DNA of 64,000 nucleotides from Aurantiochytrium sp. KH105 (Eukaryota; Sar; Bigyra; Thraustochytrida; Thraustochytriidae), in contig BGKB01000127.1 of NCBI GenBank assembly GCA_003116975.1, positions 123,484-187,483 of the forward strand, read 5' to 3'. The translations under genes and the position numbers were made by a program. A model generated the notes under the pieces. The model saw only the letters and a list, made by a program, of their open reading frames with translations. It was not told the origin of the DNA and ran no database searches. Positions 28,570 to 40,000 of the stretch are shown in pieces (position 1 is the stretch's first letter; every line of letters starts with the position of its first letter).

Positions 28570-29325
28570 ATGGGCGTCAAGTCGCTCCTGACGCGACTCG
28601 TTGGCGTGGCGGTATGCGCGTCGGCTCTGCTGCGTACCGATCTCGCGGTTGCCTACGGCAAGGGCTCTGGGTTTCCCAAGACGCCAATCTCGCCCCTGGG
28701 AATCACCGGCAGCTTTGCTATGGCCAACCTCGAGCGCCTTCCGCCCAAGGCCCAAGCTGTCACAAAGCGCCTCCTCACCGCCATGGCCATTCCCGGTGAG
28801 TTTGCCATCGAACAGGGCGTTCTTCCCGCTCCAAAGCGTAAGAAGAGCTCGAAGCGACCCGAGCCCAAGACGCTCGAGGGCAAGGCGCTCGAGTGGCTCA
28901 AGCGCCTAAAGGCTAGCACCGGCATGAAGGAGCTGCTCAAAGAAAACACCTTTGCGGTCGCCGGAGCGCTCGTAATCCTCGCTTCCAGTCTACTGGCCCT
29001 CTTCTGGCCCTACGAGTGCATGCAAAACTTCTTGCTTGGCATTGGCTTCTTCTGGCTTGGCGTCAACGGCGCGCTCGGAGACGATGCGACATTTACGCCG
29101 GCCTTTTATGTCACGATTGTGATCCTCGTCTTGAGTCTCTACTTTCTTGCCGAGGAAGATCCTCGTCGTGCTGAAAAGGAAGCCGAGGCTGCCGCCAAAA
29201 AGGAGCTTGAGGCCAAAGAGAAGCAAGAGACCGAAGACGAGTGGAACGACGGTATTGGGGGTGTCAGTGCCGAGACCATTCGAAAACGCAACGCCGCAGA
29301 ATGCAAAGATGATTGCTGCTCCTAA
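28570..29325 (+). CDS. Orphan secretory-pathway membrane protein
   Basis: 251 residues from the ATG at 28570 in the context 'gaccatggg'; in-frame codons upstream lack an ATG and read as UTR. Residues 1-28 form a signal peptide. A polar, basic segment follows (about 30-125). Three hydrophobic helices come next: about 128-153 ('VAGALVILASSLLALFW'), 158-173 and 181-200. A Lys/Glu-rich helix (about 203-232) then leads to a tail ending in three cysteines and serine ('CKDDCCS'), which could be lipidated or bind metal. I do not recognise the family. It converges with the CDP-DAG synthase gene. Confidence 0.75.
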   Translation: MGVKSLLTRLVGVAVCASALLRTDLAVAYGKGSGFPKTPISPLGITGSFAMANLERLPPKAQAVTKRLLTAMAIPGEFAIEQGVLPAPKRKKSSKRPEPKTLEGKALEWLKRLKASTGMKELLKENTFAVAGALVILASSLLALFWPYECMQNFLLGIGFFWLGVNGALGDDATFTPAFYVTIVILVLSLYFLAEEDPRRAEKEAEAAAKKELEAKEKQETEDEWNDGIGGVSAETIRKRNAAECKDDCCS

Positions 29326-29644
29326 AAGATTAGTGTTATAAGAAAAGAATTGAGACAAAAAAGTACAGAAACCTGTGTTTTTCAAGGGCATTGTCAAAAA
29401 AGCCTGGAGAGATGGACCCGGAAAACGGCGAAGAAAGGAGGGATGGTTTTTGATCCACTCTCCATTTTCTCTTTCGCCTTCTACTTACAACCGAGGGTTC
29501 GCTATCACTTGCGTCGGTCGACTCTCGTCCGTAGACTGTGCTGATCGTTTGAGCGCTTTCTACTTGCTACGTTGGGGAGCGCACCAATCAAAGAGCACAG
29601 TCCAGCCCTACCGTCACATACATACACACAAATACTCAGCTTGA
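29326..29644. other. Convergent intergenic spacer
   Basis: 319 bp of shared 3' region with nothing notable. Confidence 0.5.
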
Positions 29645-30331
29645 TCACTTGTCATCACAGGATATAAAGGACAAGAGTGTCCATGCTCCCAAGTACGAGT
29701 CGATCCGGTCGCAAATGCCGCCATGGGGGCCTAAAAGGCCAGAAAAATCTTTGGTGCCCATGATACGCTTGGCAAGAGAAAAGCCAAGGTCGCCGGCTAC
29801 CCCGGCCAGAAAGATAGGGCCTGTGAGAGCGGGAGGCCAACCGTGTAGAGCCCATGCATATACGATCGTCACCACAAGTCCACCAACGTAGCCCTCCAAG
29901 GACTTGTTGGGCGAAATACTCGGCAGGAAGCGCGTTCGTCCGAATGCTCGACCAAAGCCGAGCTGAGCAGAGTCCGATACAAGGAGAACGATGGCGATGG
30001 TCTCCATGGAACGGCGATGGCCAGGGCAAGGCCCCATGATTCGCGACTCGATGCTCAACATCGTCGGCACTGTCCAGGCAACGAGCGCCAACATCGCAAA
30101 TACGAGGCGGGCCCAGTCCTGCACGCTCGCACGGCCGTACGCGACTGCACGTGCAGCAGGAGACTGAGCTGCAGCACGAGCCCACTCGAGACCTCCGACA
30201 GCCACGGCCCCCTGGAAAACCCTCGAGCACAACCTCGGCCACAGCGCCACCGGCACGAAGACAAAGACGACCAGAGCCACGAGAACACCGACGCGAGGGC
30301 CGAGGTCTGCCCACCGTGCTCGGCTCGCCAT
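29645..30331 (-). CDS. CDS1: CdsA-type phosphatidate cytidylyltransferase (CDP-DAG synthase)
   Basis: 228 residues from the ATG at 30331 (Met-Ala-Ser-Arg). The enzyme makes CDP-diacylglycerol from phosphatidic acid and CTP, the branch point for phosphatidylinositol, phosphatidylglycerol and cardiolipin. The CDS signature is complete near the C-terminus: 'SLAKRIMGTKDFSGLLG' followed by 'PHGGICDRID', with its conserved Lys-Asp and Asp-Arg-x-Asp residues. Upstream, 'DSAQLGFGRAFG' and 'SPNKSLEGYVGG' match the usual nucleotide-site motifs. Four to six hydrophobic segments are present. It is short for a eukaryotic CDS1/2 enzyme and closer to the bacterial or plastid CdsA type. A divergent small gene starts 126 bp away. 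Confidence 0.9.
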   Translation of the reverse strand: MASRARWADLGPRVGVLVALVVFVFVPVALWPRLCSRVFQGAVAVGGLEWARAAAQSPAARAVAYGRASVQDWARLVFAMLALVAWTVPTMLSIESRIMGPCPGHRRSMETIAIVLLVSDSAQLGFGRAFGRTRFLPSISPNKSLEGYVGGLVVTIVYAWALHGWPPALTGPIFLAGVAGDLGFSLAKRIMGTKDFSGLLGPHGGICDRIDSYLGAWTLLSFISCDDK

Positions 30332-30456
30332 CGGGTCGACGGAGGCGAGGCGACACGCGAGGAGAGGAGACGAGACGAGACGAGACGAGTTGACGCCAGA
30401 CGTGACAAACAAATGCTGTTTTGCGATCTTCGTTTGCGTCTTCTTCTCGGGCTGCC
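30332..30456. promoter_or_regulatory. Short divergent promoter between cds and small orphan
   Basis: Only 125 bp separate the two start codons, so both promoters must share this piece or extend into the genes. It contains a GAGAC pentamer run (about 30362-30390). Confidence 0.4.
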
Positions 30457-30747
30457 ATGACGCCGCGTCCGGAGCCTAACGCCTCCGTTGACGGCTACGT
30501 GATGGGGCTCTCTGCCGCCACGCTCACGCTGCTGCTGTCCTCGTCCGCGCCCTCGGCCGCAGACCCGCTCGCGGAGCCGCCAAGCGCGCCATCGGGCGGC
30601 GGCTCGAGGGCGGTCAACGGCACCATCACGTCTCGCGTTTCGCCCATCGCGCCTGTGCAGCACGAGAACATCAATTGGGCGCAACGAGCACCGCGCGCTA
30701 AACCCTTTGCAAACTATCTCGACTACCTCACCGCGACGAAGCATTGA
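30457..30747 (+). CDS. Small orphan protein
   Basis: 96 residues, ATG at 30457 in the context 'gccatga'. A Ser/Ala/Leu-rich hydrophobic stretch ('GLSAATLTLLLSS') covers about residues 16-30, followed by a Pro/Ala/Gly-rich linker and a polar C-terminus ('INWAQRAPRAKPFANYLDYL'). I do not recognise it. The layout would fit a small mitochondrial or membrane-associated subunit. Its tight head-to-head spacing with the CDP-DAG synthase gene supports it being real. Confidence 0.55.
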   Translation: MTPRPEPNASVDGYVMGLSAATLTLLLSSSAPSAADPLAEPPSAPSGGGSRAVNGTITSRVSPIAPVQHENINWAQRAPRAKPFANYLDYLTATKH

Positions 30748-30953
30748 GAGACATGATGAACAAGCAAACCAGTGTCTTGCAATGTTAATACTACCTGCCT
30801 CTTGCACGTACGTGTTAATAGCACCAGCATGTCGCGCTAGTCGTTGCTTGGTGAACATGATGTACAAGTTGCTGCAATTTCGCTCGGCACGAAATGACTG
30901 GCTTCTCTTCTCTTCTCCTCTTGCCATCGATCCTCAAAAGTTGACACGATACG

Positions 30954-30986
30954 ATACGATACGATACGATGCGATGCGATACGAAA
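30954..30986. repeat. ACGAT pentamer run
   Basis: Six to seven slightly varied copies of a GATAC/GATGC pentamer downstream of the small orphan gene and before the VPS13 stop. Confidence 0.8.
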
Positions 30987-31010
30987 TCCTATATTTACAT
31001 CAAAGGCGTC

Positions 31011-34000
31011 TCACCTACGTGGTGCAGCCAAAAGCAGCATGCTAAAAGAATACGCCTCGTCCAGAGTGCATGCGACGAAACGCGACGCGGTGTCGCCTTG
31101 ACCTCCAGCCCCATAGCGAATATGAACTCCGCTCGAAGGGTCTCGCGTCACCGTAATAGATTGCACGTCGACAAAGTCTACGCTCCACAGCGGTAGAGAT
31201 GTCGACGACGCGGTATCCTGGTGCTCGTCCTTTGAGCCTGCTTGCATACTAAAACACAATAATCGCTGATCTGTGACAATGTACTCAACCTCTTCGCCTC
31301 GCGAAGGTTGGAAACGCCCCGCAAAAACCTCACTGGTCAACTTGCCACCATGCAACGCACGCATCCTCGCTGCAGCAATTGCATCTGCTTCCACATACGG
31401 CGCGATACGAAGACCTGCGCCGTACAAAGCCCTCGGAAGACGACGCCGTCGTCGCAGTGCCCTCGAAGCCTCATCCAGGGACCGCGCCTGGACGTCCTCC
31501 ACAGCAAGGCCGTACGATGTGCCGTTGACGCCAGCAACGGGGCCGGCGGAGGATCGAACCGACTGCGTTGCGACGGTGGCCGCGTCCAAGACACCCATGA
31601 CAGGCTTGATGGCAACCCCGACGACGCCCTTTCCAATTCCACCCAAAAAGCCCATGGGTCCATAGTCGCGCCCGCCCTGCACGGGCTCGGCCAAAAGACC
31701 CACGACGCCTTCCGACACGCTATCGCGCACAATGAGAGCGCCCTCATTGAGAGCTTCGCGAAATCCCGATGCTGCCGCGCGTTTTTCTCGCATGCGCTCC
31801 TCGCGATCCTGCCGTCGTCGAATATATTCGTCGCTCAAAGACATAGTTGCAAGGCCACGAGCAAGGCCTTTGAAGACGGTCTCGGAGAGAAGCGCCGTGC
31901 CTGCTACGAGACCCGAAGCACCATCCTCGAGGCTGGACCGAGGACCACGCGCCATAACCCCCGACATGCCCATCGATAGGTTCCGTGCAAAGTGTATGGG
32001 TCCACGAAATAATCCCGAACCCACGAGCGCCGTGCTCGCGAGGCCCTTGGCAAGTTGCGCAATGTAGTGTTGTGCAATAGCCGACGATTCGAACTCGTAC
32101 ACTGTAGAATGGTGCAGGACAAGTTCCGCGAAGAAAACGTCATGGTCCCGCAAGTCGCTGCGCAACAAATGCCCGAGAGCAACGGCCCAGTAAGGGAGCT
32201 GCACGTCGTCAAGGTCCGTCACGCGAGCGATTGCCGCGCCAACAACTTCGAGCGCCGAGACCGGCGCCGATGCACGTTTTCGCACAAAGGCCTCCGACCC
32301 AGCCCTGCGGCGCATCAAGTCTGTCAACGGAAGTGATTTGGTCGTTGCCGAGGACGTCAAGTTCACACGGGCACTCATCGCGTGCACATGGATCACGTCA
32401 AACGAGATCGGGGCGCGATCCGAGGCGTTTTGCGAAATCTGTGCTCTGTGCTTGGAAGTTCCGCCGGCTTGCGACGCTTGCGCTTTCCCCAAGAGATTGC
32501 GCTCGCTCTCCTTTTCCAGCTGCCAGCGCCGTCGCTGTCGTCGGTGCGTACGAGCGCAGAGGACCTCGTAAAACTGCGAGAGCGCACGAATCTGTTGTTT
32601 CGCAAGATGCAACGCGAGCGGGAAGACCCGCACCGAAAGAAGCTTAACTCGGCGCGGAAAACGCACATACGTTGCAGCAACAACGTGGACCGGCCCTTGA
32701 TGCAGCATCACGGGCACCCGCGTGCTCGGATCCGCGTCGTCCATCTGCAAGGATGCAAGCCGGAAGTCGACAGTGCGCAGAATGTCCGTCTCAGCACCAG
32801 AAACAGAAAGCCCTTCCGCGTGCACGGCCAGCAGCTCGCGATGCATGCCTGTGAGCGAAAGTGTAACTCCGCCTTGCAGCTCGCAGCGCGCAGAGACGAC
32901 CACGCGCTCGTCCACGTAGGGCGGCGCTTCAACGACTGCCCACGCATGGGCCACGCAAATGACGCGAGTGGCGCCTTCGGCAAAGACTCGAACTACAATG
33001 CGATTTTCGGGCGTGTCGACCGGTTCGAGCTCTTTTTGTTGCGCGTTCACGTCACCCAGGAGATGAACCACAGCCTCGACCGGTTTGCCGGACTCGTTGA
33101 CTGCTCGAATGTGTATTCTACCCTCGGTGTCGCCCGTAGCGGATTCAAAACCAAACAGGCACACACGCCTGTCCTTGACAACGAGGGGCGCAAGAGCCTC
33201 GGAATATTTGGACAGCTGTCGGCACTCGAGCTCGTACAATGTCCGATTTTCAATTCGATAAGGCGCCTGCGGGGTATCGCGTACACTTTCACCAAAGTCC
33301 ACCAAGATGGCTCGCGAAATGCTGTCCTCGCGAATGGACACGTGGACAAGAGCTCGGCCGACGCCGCGCGGATCGCGAAGCATGAGAACCATATCATCCA
33401 GGACGCTTGGATCAATGGGTCCGCTCCATAGAATGTCCTGCATGCCTGTATCACCAAGACACACTGCGCGCCCAACGCGTAAAAGGCGGCCCGATTCGTG
33501 CTGATCCCAATGAAATCGACGAATCGTCTCGCCTGGCTGAACCTTGGTCGAGCGGCTAGGATCGGGCACTTCAGTCGGACACACGTGCCGATGCGTGGAC
33601 ACGAGGTAAATGGGGTCGTTTTCCAGTCTGCTACGAATCGCAAACTGATTCCATATCATGATCCGTTCACGATGCATGAGGACCGGGACCTGGACCATGA
33701 GAGACACCACTGTGTCCGAGAGCTCGTCGGCGACCTCGACGGGATTCCAGGTACCTGGGACAAGAGCAATTGGCGCCGACCAGCTTGTTTGCCCCGAAAG
33801 TCGCAAAACGAGTTGAACAGCATGCTTTGCACTAGGAGGTGCAGGTTTGTCACTATTCAACGCGTGACGGTAGGCTTCGCTGCCCTGATGAGTCGTCTTT
33901 GACTGGTCGTACTCGCGCGCGGCAGTCGCGTTAAAGACCTGGTCATCCTCGGCGTCAATGTCATACAAATCATTTCCATCGTCCAAGTCGTCATAGGTCT

Positions 34001-37000
34001 CCTCGGTCCCTACACCTTGCCGCCGACCTTTGGGGGGCTTGGTGGAAATCGGGCCCAAAAGAACTTGGGAAACGGGCACGTCACGCACACAGGCACGTCG
34101 CCAGATGCGGCGCCGCGCACAATCGAGCTTGCCTCGGACGAGGGACCATCGATGCGCCTGAAAGTCTGTGGCATACTCCCAGTCATGACTAGCGGTATCG
34201 CAGCGCCACGAGGGCTCTGCCCAGGCCCATCCAGGCTCTAAACGCACTTCCGTGAGATCAGTGGCGGAGGCCACGCTATTTTCGGGATGGAAGGCCCAAG
34301 GACTCGGGTCTCCAGGAAGACTTGGCGGCTTCCAGCCTTGCATGGGTAACCAGCGCTGAAACTCGGCGACAGCAATCGAGTCCGTTGCGGCCTGCCCGGG
34401 AATGACACGAGAACGGCCCAAACTTGCGTCGACAAGACCGACCTGAAGTCCAAGTCCCCATGTGAGGTCTTCGAGGTGCAGAGCAGGTCCTACAGTGACA
34501 CTGCGAGCTCGGAAACTGACTGGAACTTGGACCGTGCGACCGTGACAATTATCAAGGTCAAAGGTGTCTGCCCCACGCTGCGCCAAGGCTGCGACCTTGA
34601 CCCACGCAGACCAGGTTGAGGAGATTGCGGGAATGCGAAAGCTGAGGGCGACTTCATCGAGATGATAGAGGGCTGCGGTATTTCCGGGAGAAATCTCGTG
34701 TACAAGAGTTCCATTTTGTTCTGCGCGCACTTCGATGGCAAAATCGAGCGCATTCCGAACCGTGCGAGGAGGCCGTGTGGCAATTGTGATTTTGCACGCG
34801 ACATAGCGCCGAGCTAAAGAGCTAGAGCTGCTCTTGGACTCCTTGATGGCCTCTGCGTGTATATCTATCAATACGTGCTTTCCAGGGGCCAGCTCGGTAA
34901 TATTTTGCTCCAAGAGAATCCCGGGCGGTGAGACGGCCTTTGCAAGGTTAGCACGAGCAAGTTTCAGAGCGCTGCTGGAAAGGTGAGCGAGGTTGAGCAC
35001 GAATCCAGATCGAGGCAATTCGCCCAGTACGCCTAGAAGGAGCATGCGCAGCTCGAGATTCTTGACGAGCGGTAGCTCCGCCGACGCACTGGGCTTGCAC
35101 GGATCGATCATGAGCGCACCTTGTCCTCCGGGGTCTTCGAGACGCAGCGAAAGGGCGAAGTCGCACTCGTTGACAATGTGGAAAACAGATTCGACGTGAA
35201 TGATGCGCTCTCCATCCGGGCCCACATCGACGCGGAGCAAAACGCTTCCTGTTTCGGGACCCGTTGCCTGCTGCAGCTTGTGCGCCACGATCTCTCCATC
35301 GTGCATGAGCTGACGCAGCGAAATGCGTTCAAGAGCCTTCCAGCCACCAAAGAAACGAAGAGAGACGGCCTCATCAGATACGCCCCGCTCTTGTCCGATG
35401 CTGTGCCACAGATCAGAGGCTGCAGAATCGCTTCCGAGCAACTGCATTGCGGCGATCTTGGCACCTGGGTCGACGTCGAACTCTGCGCTTGGATTACCTG
35501 CAGGGGCAGCAGTAATGGTGACACCACTTCGATTTTCGAGCGCCAAGAGAGGGACGCGGGCCCGTCGAAACTTCGGATAGCAGCTGCAGTCGCGACGCTC
35601 AGAGGAGGCATCGTTGAGTGGCCCCCACGAGGGAAGCTGGGCAAGAGCGTCCGCAATAGAAAGGCCAACATTGACTTGCAGACGTGAGAGGCCCATAAGA
35701 GTCAAGTTCCAGGACGATGCCTCGTGCTGGGCCTCAAAGGCAAAGGCCCAGGGCTCAATGATAGGTTCCCAATCAAGGAGACCCACATTAAAGGCTTCTG
35801 CAGCAAGACACAAATTCCCTGCAAGACGACGAGGGAGGAGTCGGCTCGTGCCAGAGGAAATGCACGAGGGCAACGAGGATGGTGAAGACTTGGTAGTATC
35901 TGCCGGCGGATCCTCTGCACCAAAAACAATAGCCCGGGTCCACGAAGCGGGCACGAGGTCGTTGTGCATGCCAAGTCGGAAACGCACGAGTGGACGATGA
36001 ACAACATCACTTTCCAGCAAAAGTGACATTTCGTGCTGATTGGTGTCGAGGAGAAGAGAGTAGTGCGTCGTGGGTGCGCGCGCCGATCCGCGCGCCGATA
36101 ATGAGGTCCGCCGGCTTCGGCTACAGGTTGAGTCTGCATGACGTTCGGGTGGGACCTGCGCAGTATCCTCTGGCACAGGAGAAGAAGAAGAAGAAGAAGA
36201 AGAAGAAGAAGAAGACGAGGAGGAGGGGGCAGGCACCGCGGAGGACGAAGATCTCGATGCTGTTGTCTCTGACCTTTTCGCCGAGATTGGTGTCGATGAA
36301 AGAATGCGACGGCGAATCCAGCGACGCTGACGGACGCAGTCCGTTCGCTTTGCCTTGCCTCGCGGCGGACGATGTACCTTGCGGAAGCGACCAAACTCGC
36401 GAGCATAGGCCCAACCGCCACTACTCCCTCCACGGCATCTTGCTTCATCAACGGTCCAGTCATCGACCCAGTACCACTTTGCCCCGGGGACTGCACTTTC
36501 AGGAAGCGGAGCGTGCGCGTCGAGCTGTCGCAAGGTGCGTCCCGCCAGATCGCTCCAGGGGTAAGGATCCGTCGGCAAGAGTTGGGGAGACCATCCCACA
36601 AGAAGATAAAAGCGCTGGTTCTCGTAGACCTCATCGTGGACGATAGTGCCTTCGCCCGCGCCATCGTCGGCCTCGGTTGAAAGTTGGATATGCACGGCGC
36701 CGCAGCGAAGACAGGTCTCTTCAAAGGCGGCGCTGTGATCACGCCTAGTAATGGGCTGAGCCGACTTGCAGTTGCGACATGTCCAAATGGCAGAGCTGAG
36801 GGGACGGAATTGCAGTGGGTCTGCAATGAGGGCGCGCGTAGGTTTGGAACGGAGAAAGCCAATCCGACGTGGCCATTCCGCGTCGCGCAAAGCTTGCTTG
36901 GCGGTGTCGAGCGTGTGCGAGGCAGAAGTGAGGTCCGCGCCGTTCACACTCACAAGCATGTCCCCTGGGGCTACCTTGAGTGTAATCGTCTCTTCGCACT

Positions 37001-40000
37001 GTTTGGCAAACCCTCTAACCTCGAGTAAGGGTCCACAATCTTGGCCAGACGTTGTGCAGGGACCAAGCTTGAGTCCGAGCGGAGCCATCTGAAAGACAGC
37101 CTCGTACGCGAGAGGTTCTTCACGGGCGTCCACGGGCGAGAATGAAGGTGGAGTGTTTGGCAAATGTTGTCGGGACTTGACTCCTCGTTGAGCCGAATGC
37201 ACAAATGCATCAGCCAAATTCGAAAGGAGGGCAACAAGGGCCAACGACTGGCCCGAGGACAGCTCAACGCGGAGTTTGGATGTGAGTTCGGCGCGAATCT
37301 GCTGCGTGAGCACATCGGCGGCAGATGCGCGGTCAATCATATCCCAGAAGATTTTCATGGAGCAAGGGCGCAGCAAAAGTGGCGCAGCGTGTTTGAGACC
37401 AGAGCCGTGACCGCCCGAGAGTGGATCATTTTCATCGTCCATGTCGCCGCCCTCATCGTCGCTGATTGCGGTCATCGCGTCGAGCATGCTCGCTGTCATA
37501 GTCATGCCCATGGGGTCCGATGATACGTCTGAGGTGGTCGTAGACACGTTTGTCTTGCGATCGTGTTGACCATCTGTTAACGCAGCACTTAAATCAACGT
37601 GCAAAGTACCTCTGTCAATGCGCGAGCTTTCACCATGTGTCAGCGTCGTGGTCGTGGCGTGACCAATGCTATCAAGGAGAGCCTCGAAGCGATTCCCGGC
37701 AAGGTCGGCAAGACCGAAACGCGCGCCTGTCATTTCGAGTTCGAGATGCACCTCTTGTCCAGCATGTTCGGGCGGGGCGTCACTCAAAGCAACGTCGGCC
37801 ACGTCGGGTGACGATGCGTCGTCTTGATGCCATTGTAACGATTTGTGGAGTTGTTGAATGAGAGTGTGGTCTGGTGCCTCGGGGCCGACCATGAGCGCAA
37901 AGTTGTCGAGCGCGAGGCTAGCAAGGTATGAGTTGCGTTCTGGGTCATGTTTAAGACGCAAAGAGGCTTCATTGGTGGTTTCTGCAGGAGATTTGTGGAG
38001 AAGCTCGCTGGCGTCCATTCGAGACACCGATCGAATGAGGGGCATACCTGCAACGGAGATTTCAAGACCGTGCAGCGCGTATTCGTTTTCGAATAGAAAC
38101 GAATTTGCCGCTGGGACAAAGCGAGTCAAGGTGATCGCCTCAAATCGGTCGAGCGATACCACAATTCGATTCAGAAGCCGTGCAGAGATGGCAGAAACTG
38201 TAATGTTGGTTCGCTGCGGCTTCGATTTGGTCTCGATCCAGTTGCGCCAGTACTTTATGCCGGAAACAGGCCCTGGCTCGTGACGAAGAAGCTTGTGTCC
38301 GTGTTCACCATGTTCGCTTTCATTTCCATTTTCTTCACTATATGAGGAGGGACTCTCGCTCCCCGGATGCAAATGGTGATTGGTCTGGCTTCTTTTGACG
38401 CGGAGCAAGGCCGTAAGAACACTCTGCTGGTTGAGGAGGTTGTCGCGGAGACAGGAGATGATGTCGTCAAAGCCGTCCTCGAGAATATTAAAGTGGAAAT
38501 TGGAAAGGTCGGCACAAAGCAGGGATGTGCTCTCGGCAAATGATCGCTCGAGGGTGAGAGAGACGAGCTTGTGCTCAAGAATGCAGGCCCCCGAGGTGGC
38601 CTCAAGCCTGATGCCTGTCCAGCGAATGGCAAAGACGTCCTTGTCATTGTCGCGATGAATGCTATTTTCGACATCGGTGGCTTCAAGGCGAAGGGATAGG
38701 GAGCGCGTTCCGTGCGCATCGGACGGAATGCGGAGTAGGGTCGGGCCAACGCATAGCGTTGTGTGGATCCAATCACTTTGCGATGTGGAAAGGACATTTT
38801 CCGATGCGGAAAACGCAAAGAGATCGATGATGCCCGTGGTGGCATAGTCTATCCACTCGGTAATGAAAGGCTGCCAAAAGATGGCGTCCGTGGAGCCCAC
38901 GCGGACTTTGATGCGTTGATTTGACGTTGCACTTGGCCCGAGGCTGTCGATTTGGACAGTGTCCACAGATACGATCTCACGCAGCAGACCTGGCGCCGCG
39001 CGGAGGTTGTAGAGCGTACAAGTGTTGAGTGCGCACGCGACTTTGGGAACGCGCCCGTCGCCTTGCGCAGTCCGTACGTCAAGATGGATATGGTCGACTG
39101 CGACTTTTGCGAGGGGCTCCCAATTCTTAAAGAGCGTGAGAGCGCAGCCCTTGGAAAAATTCACTGCAAGGCTGTGTGCGCGCTTGTGTCGCCGGGACGC
39201 AAACGCTGCGGATCGCTCAAGAAAGCTCTTGGGAAAGTCTTGATATTGACCTTCGCGGTGAAAAGATCGAGAGCTGATGAGAGAAGAGGCCACGACCTCA
39301 TGCATGATTTCCTCCGTGATACCGAGATATTGAAGAGTTGCCCATGCGTCCGCCATGGCAGGGGGCACCCAGGCAAGAGAGATCCGGTCTGCAGTGGATA
39401 CATCAAGATGACGCATCGCAGCACCATAGGAGGCGTGGACAGAACATTGCGCCAGAAGCGCGCGGCCGTTGGGGTGTTTACAGGAGATGCCGCACAGCTG
39501 AAGATTTGCCTCATTGATTTGAAAGCGCTTGAGGTCAAAGAGACTTAGGCTCCCTTTTGCTTCGTCCATGCTCATGGAGAAAACGCTGCGGTCTTTGTTT
39601 TTGAGATCGACGCGAAGCGCGTCGCAGTGAAGCTCAAGATGGGCGAGCGGGTTGGAATCGAGAGGCGCATCTGAGGTTCGCCAACCTAATGTCGGTGAAG
39701 AGGGTACCAATGCACGTGATTCTGCTGCATGGATGCTTGAGGCGTGAAGCTTGCCGCCTTCGGATATATCGCGAAGAATCTTTGCAATAAAACTGCAGAG
39801 GTCCTCGTCGATGACTGCATCGGGCTCGGGCGCTTGGGAGGTCGGGCTACAACCGCCCCGCCCATGTATCCGCAGATCAACTTGCTTGCCATGTTCGGGG
39901 TTGCTGTGAAGGGTGCCATGGACATGGATGGGTCCAAGAACGGCGCGACCATTACGTAGGAGCTCGGCTCCTTGAAAAGCGATGTCAATGGCTGGGTCCA

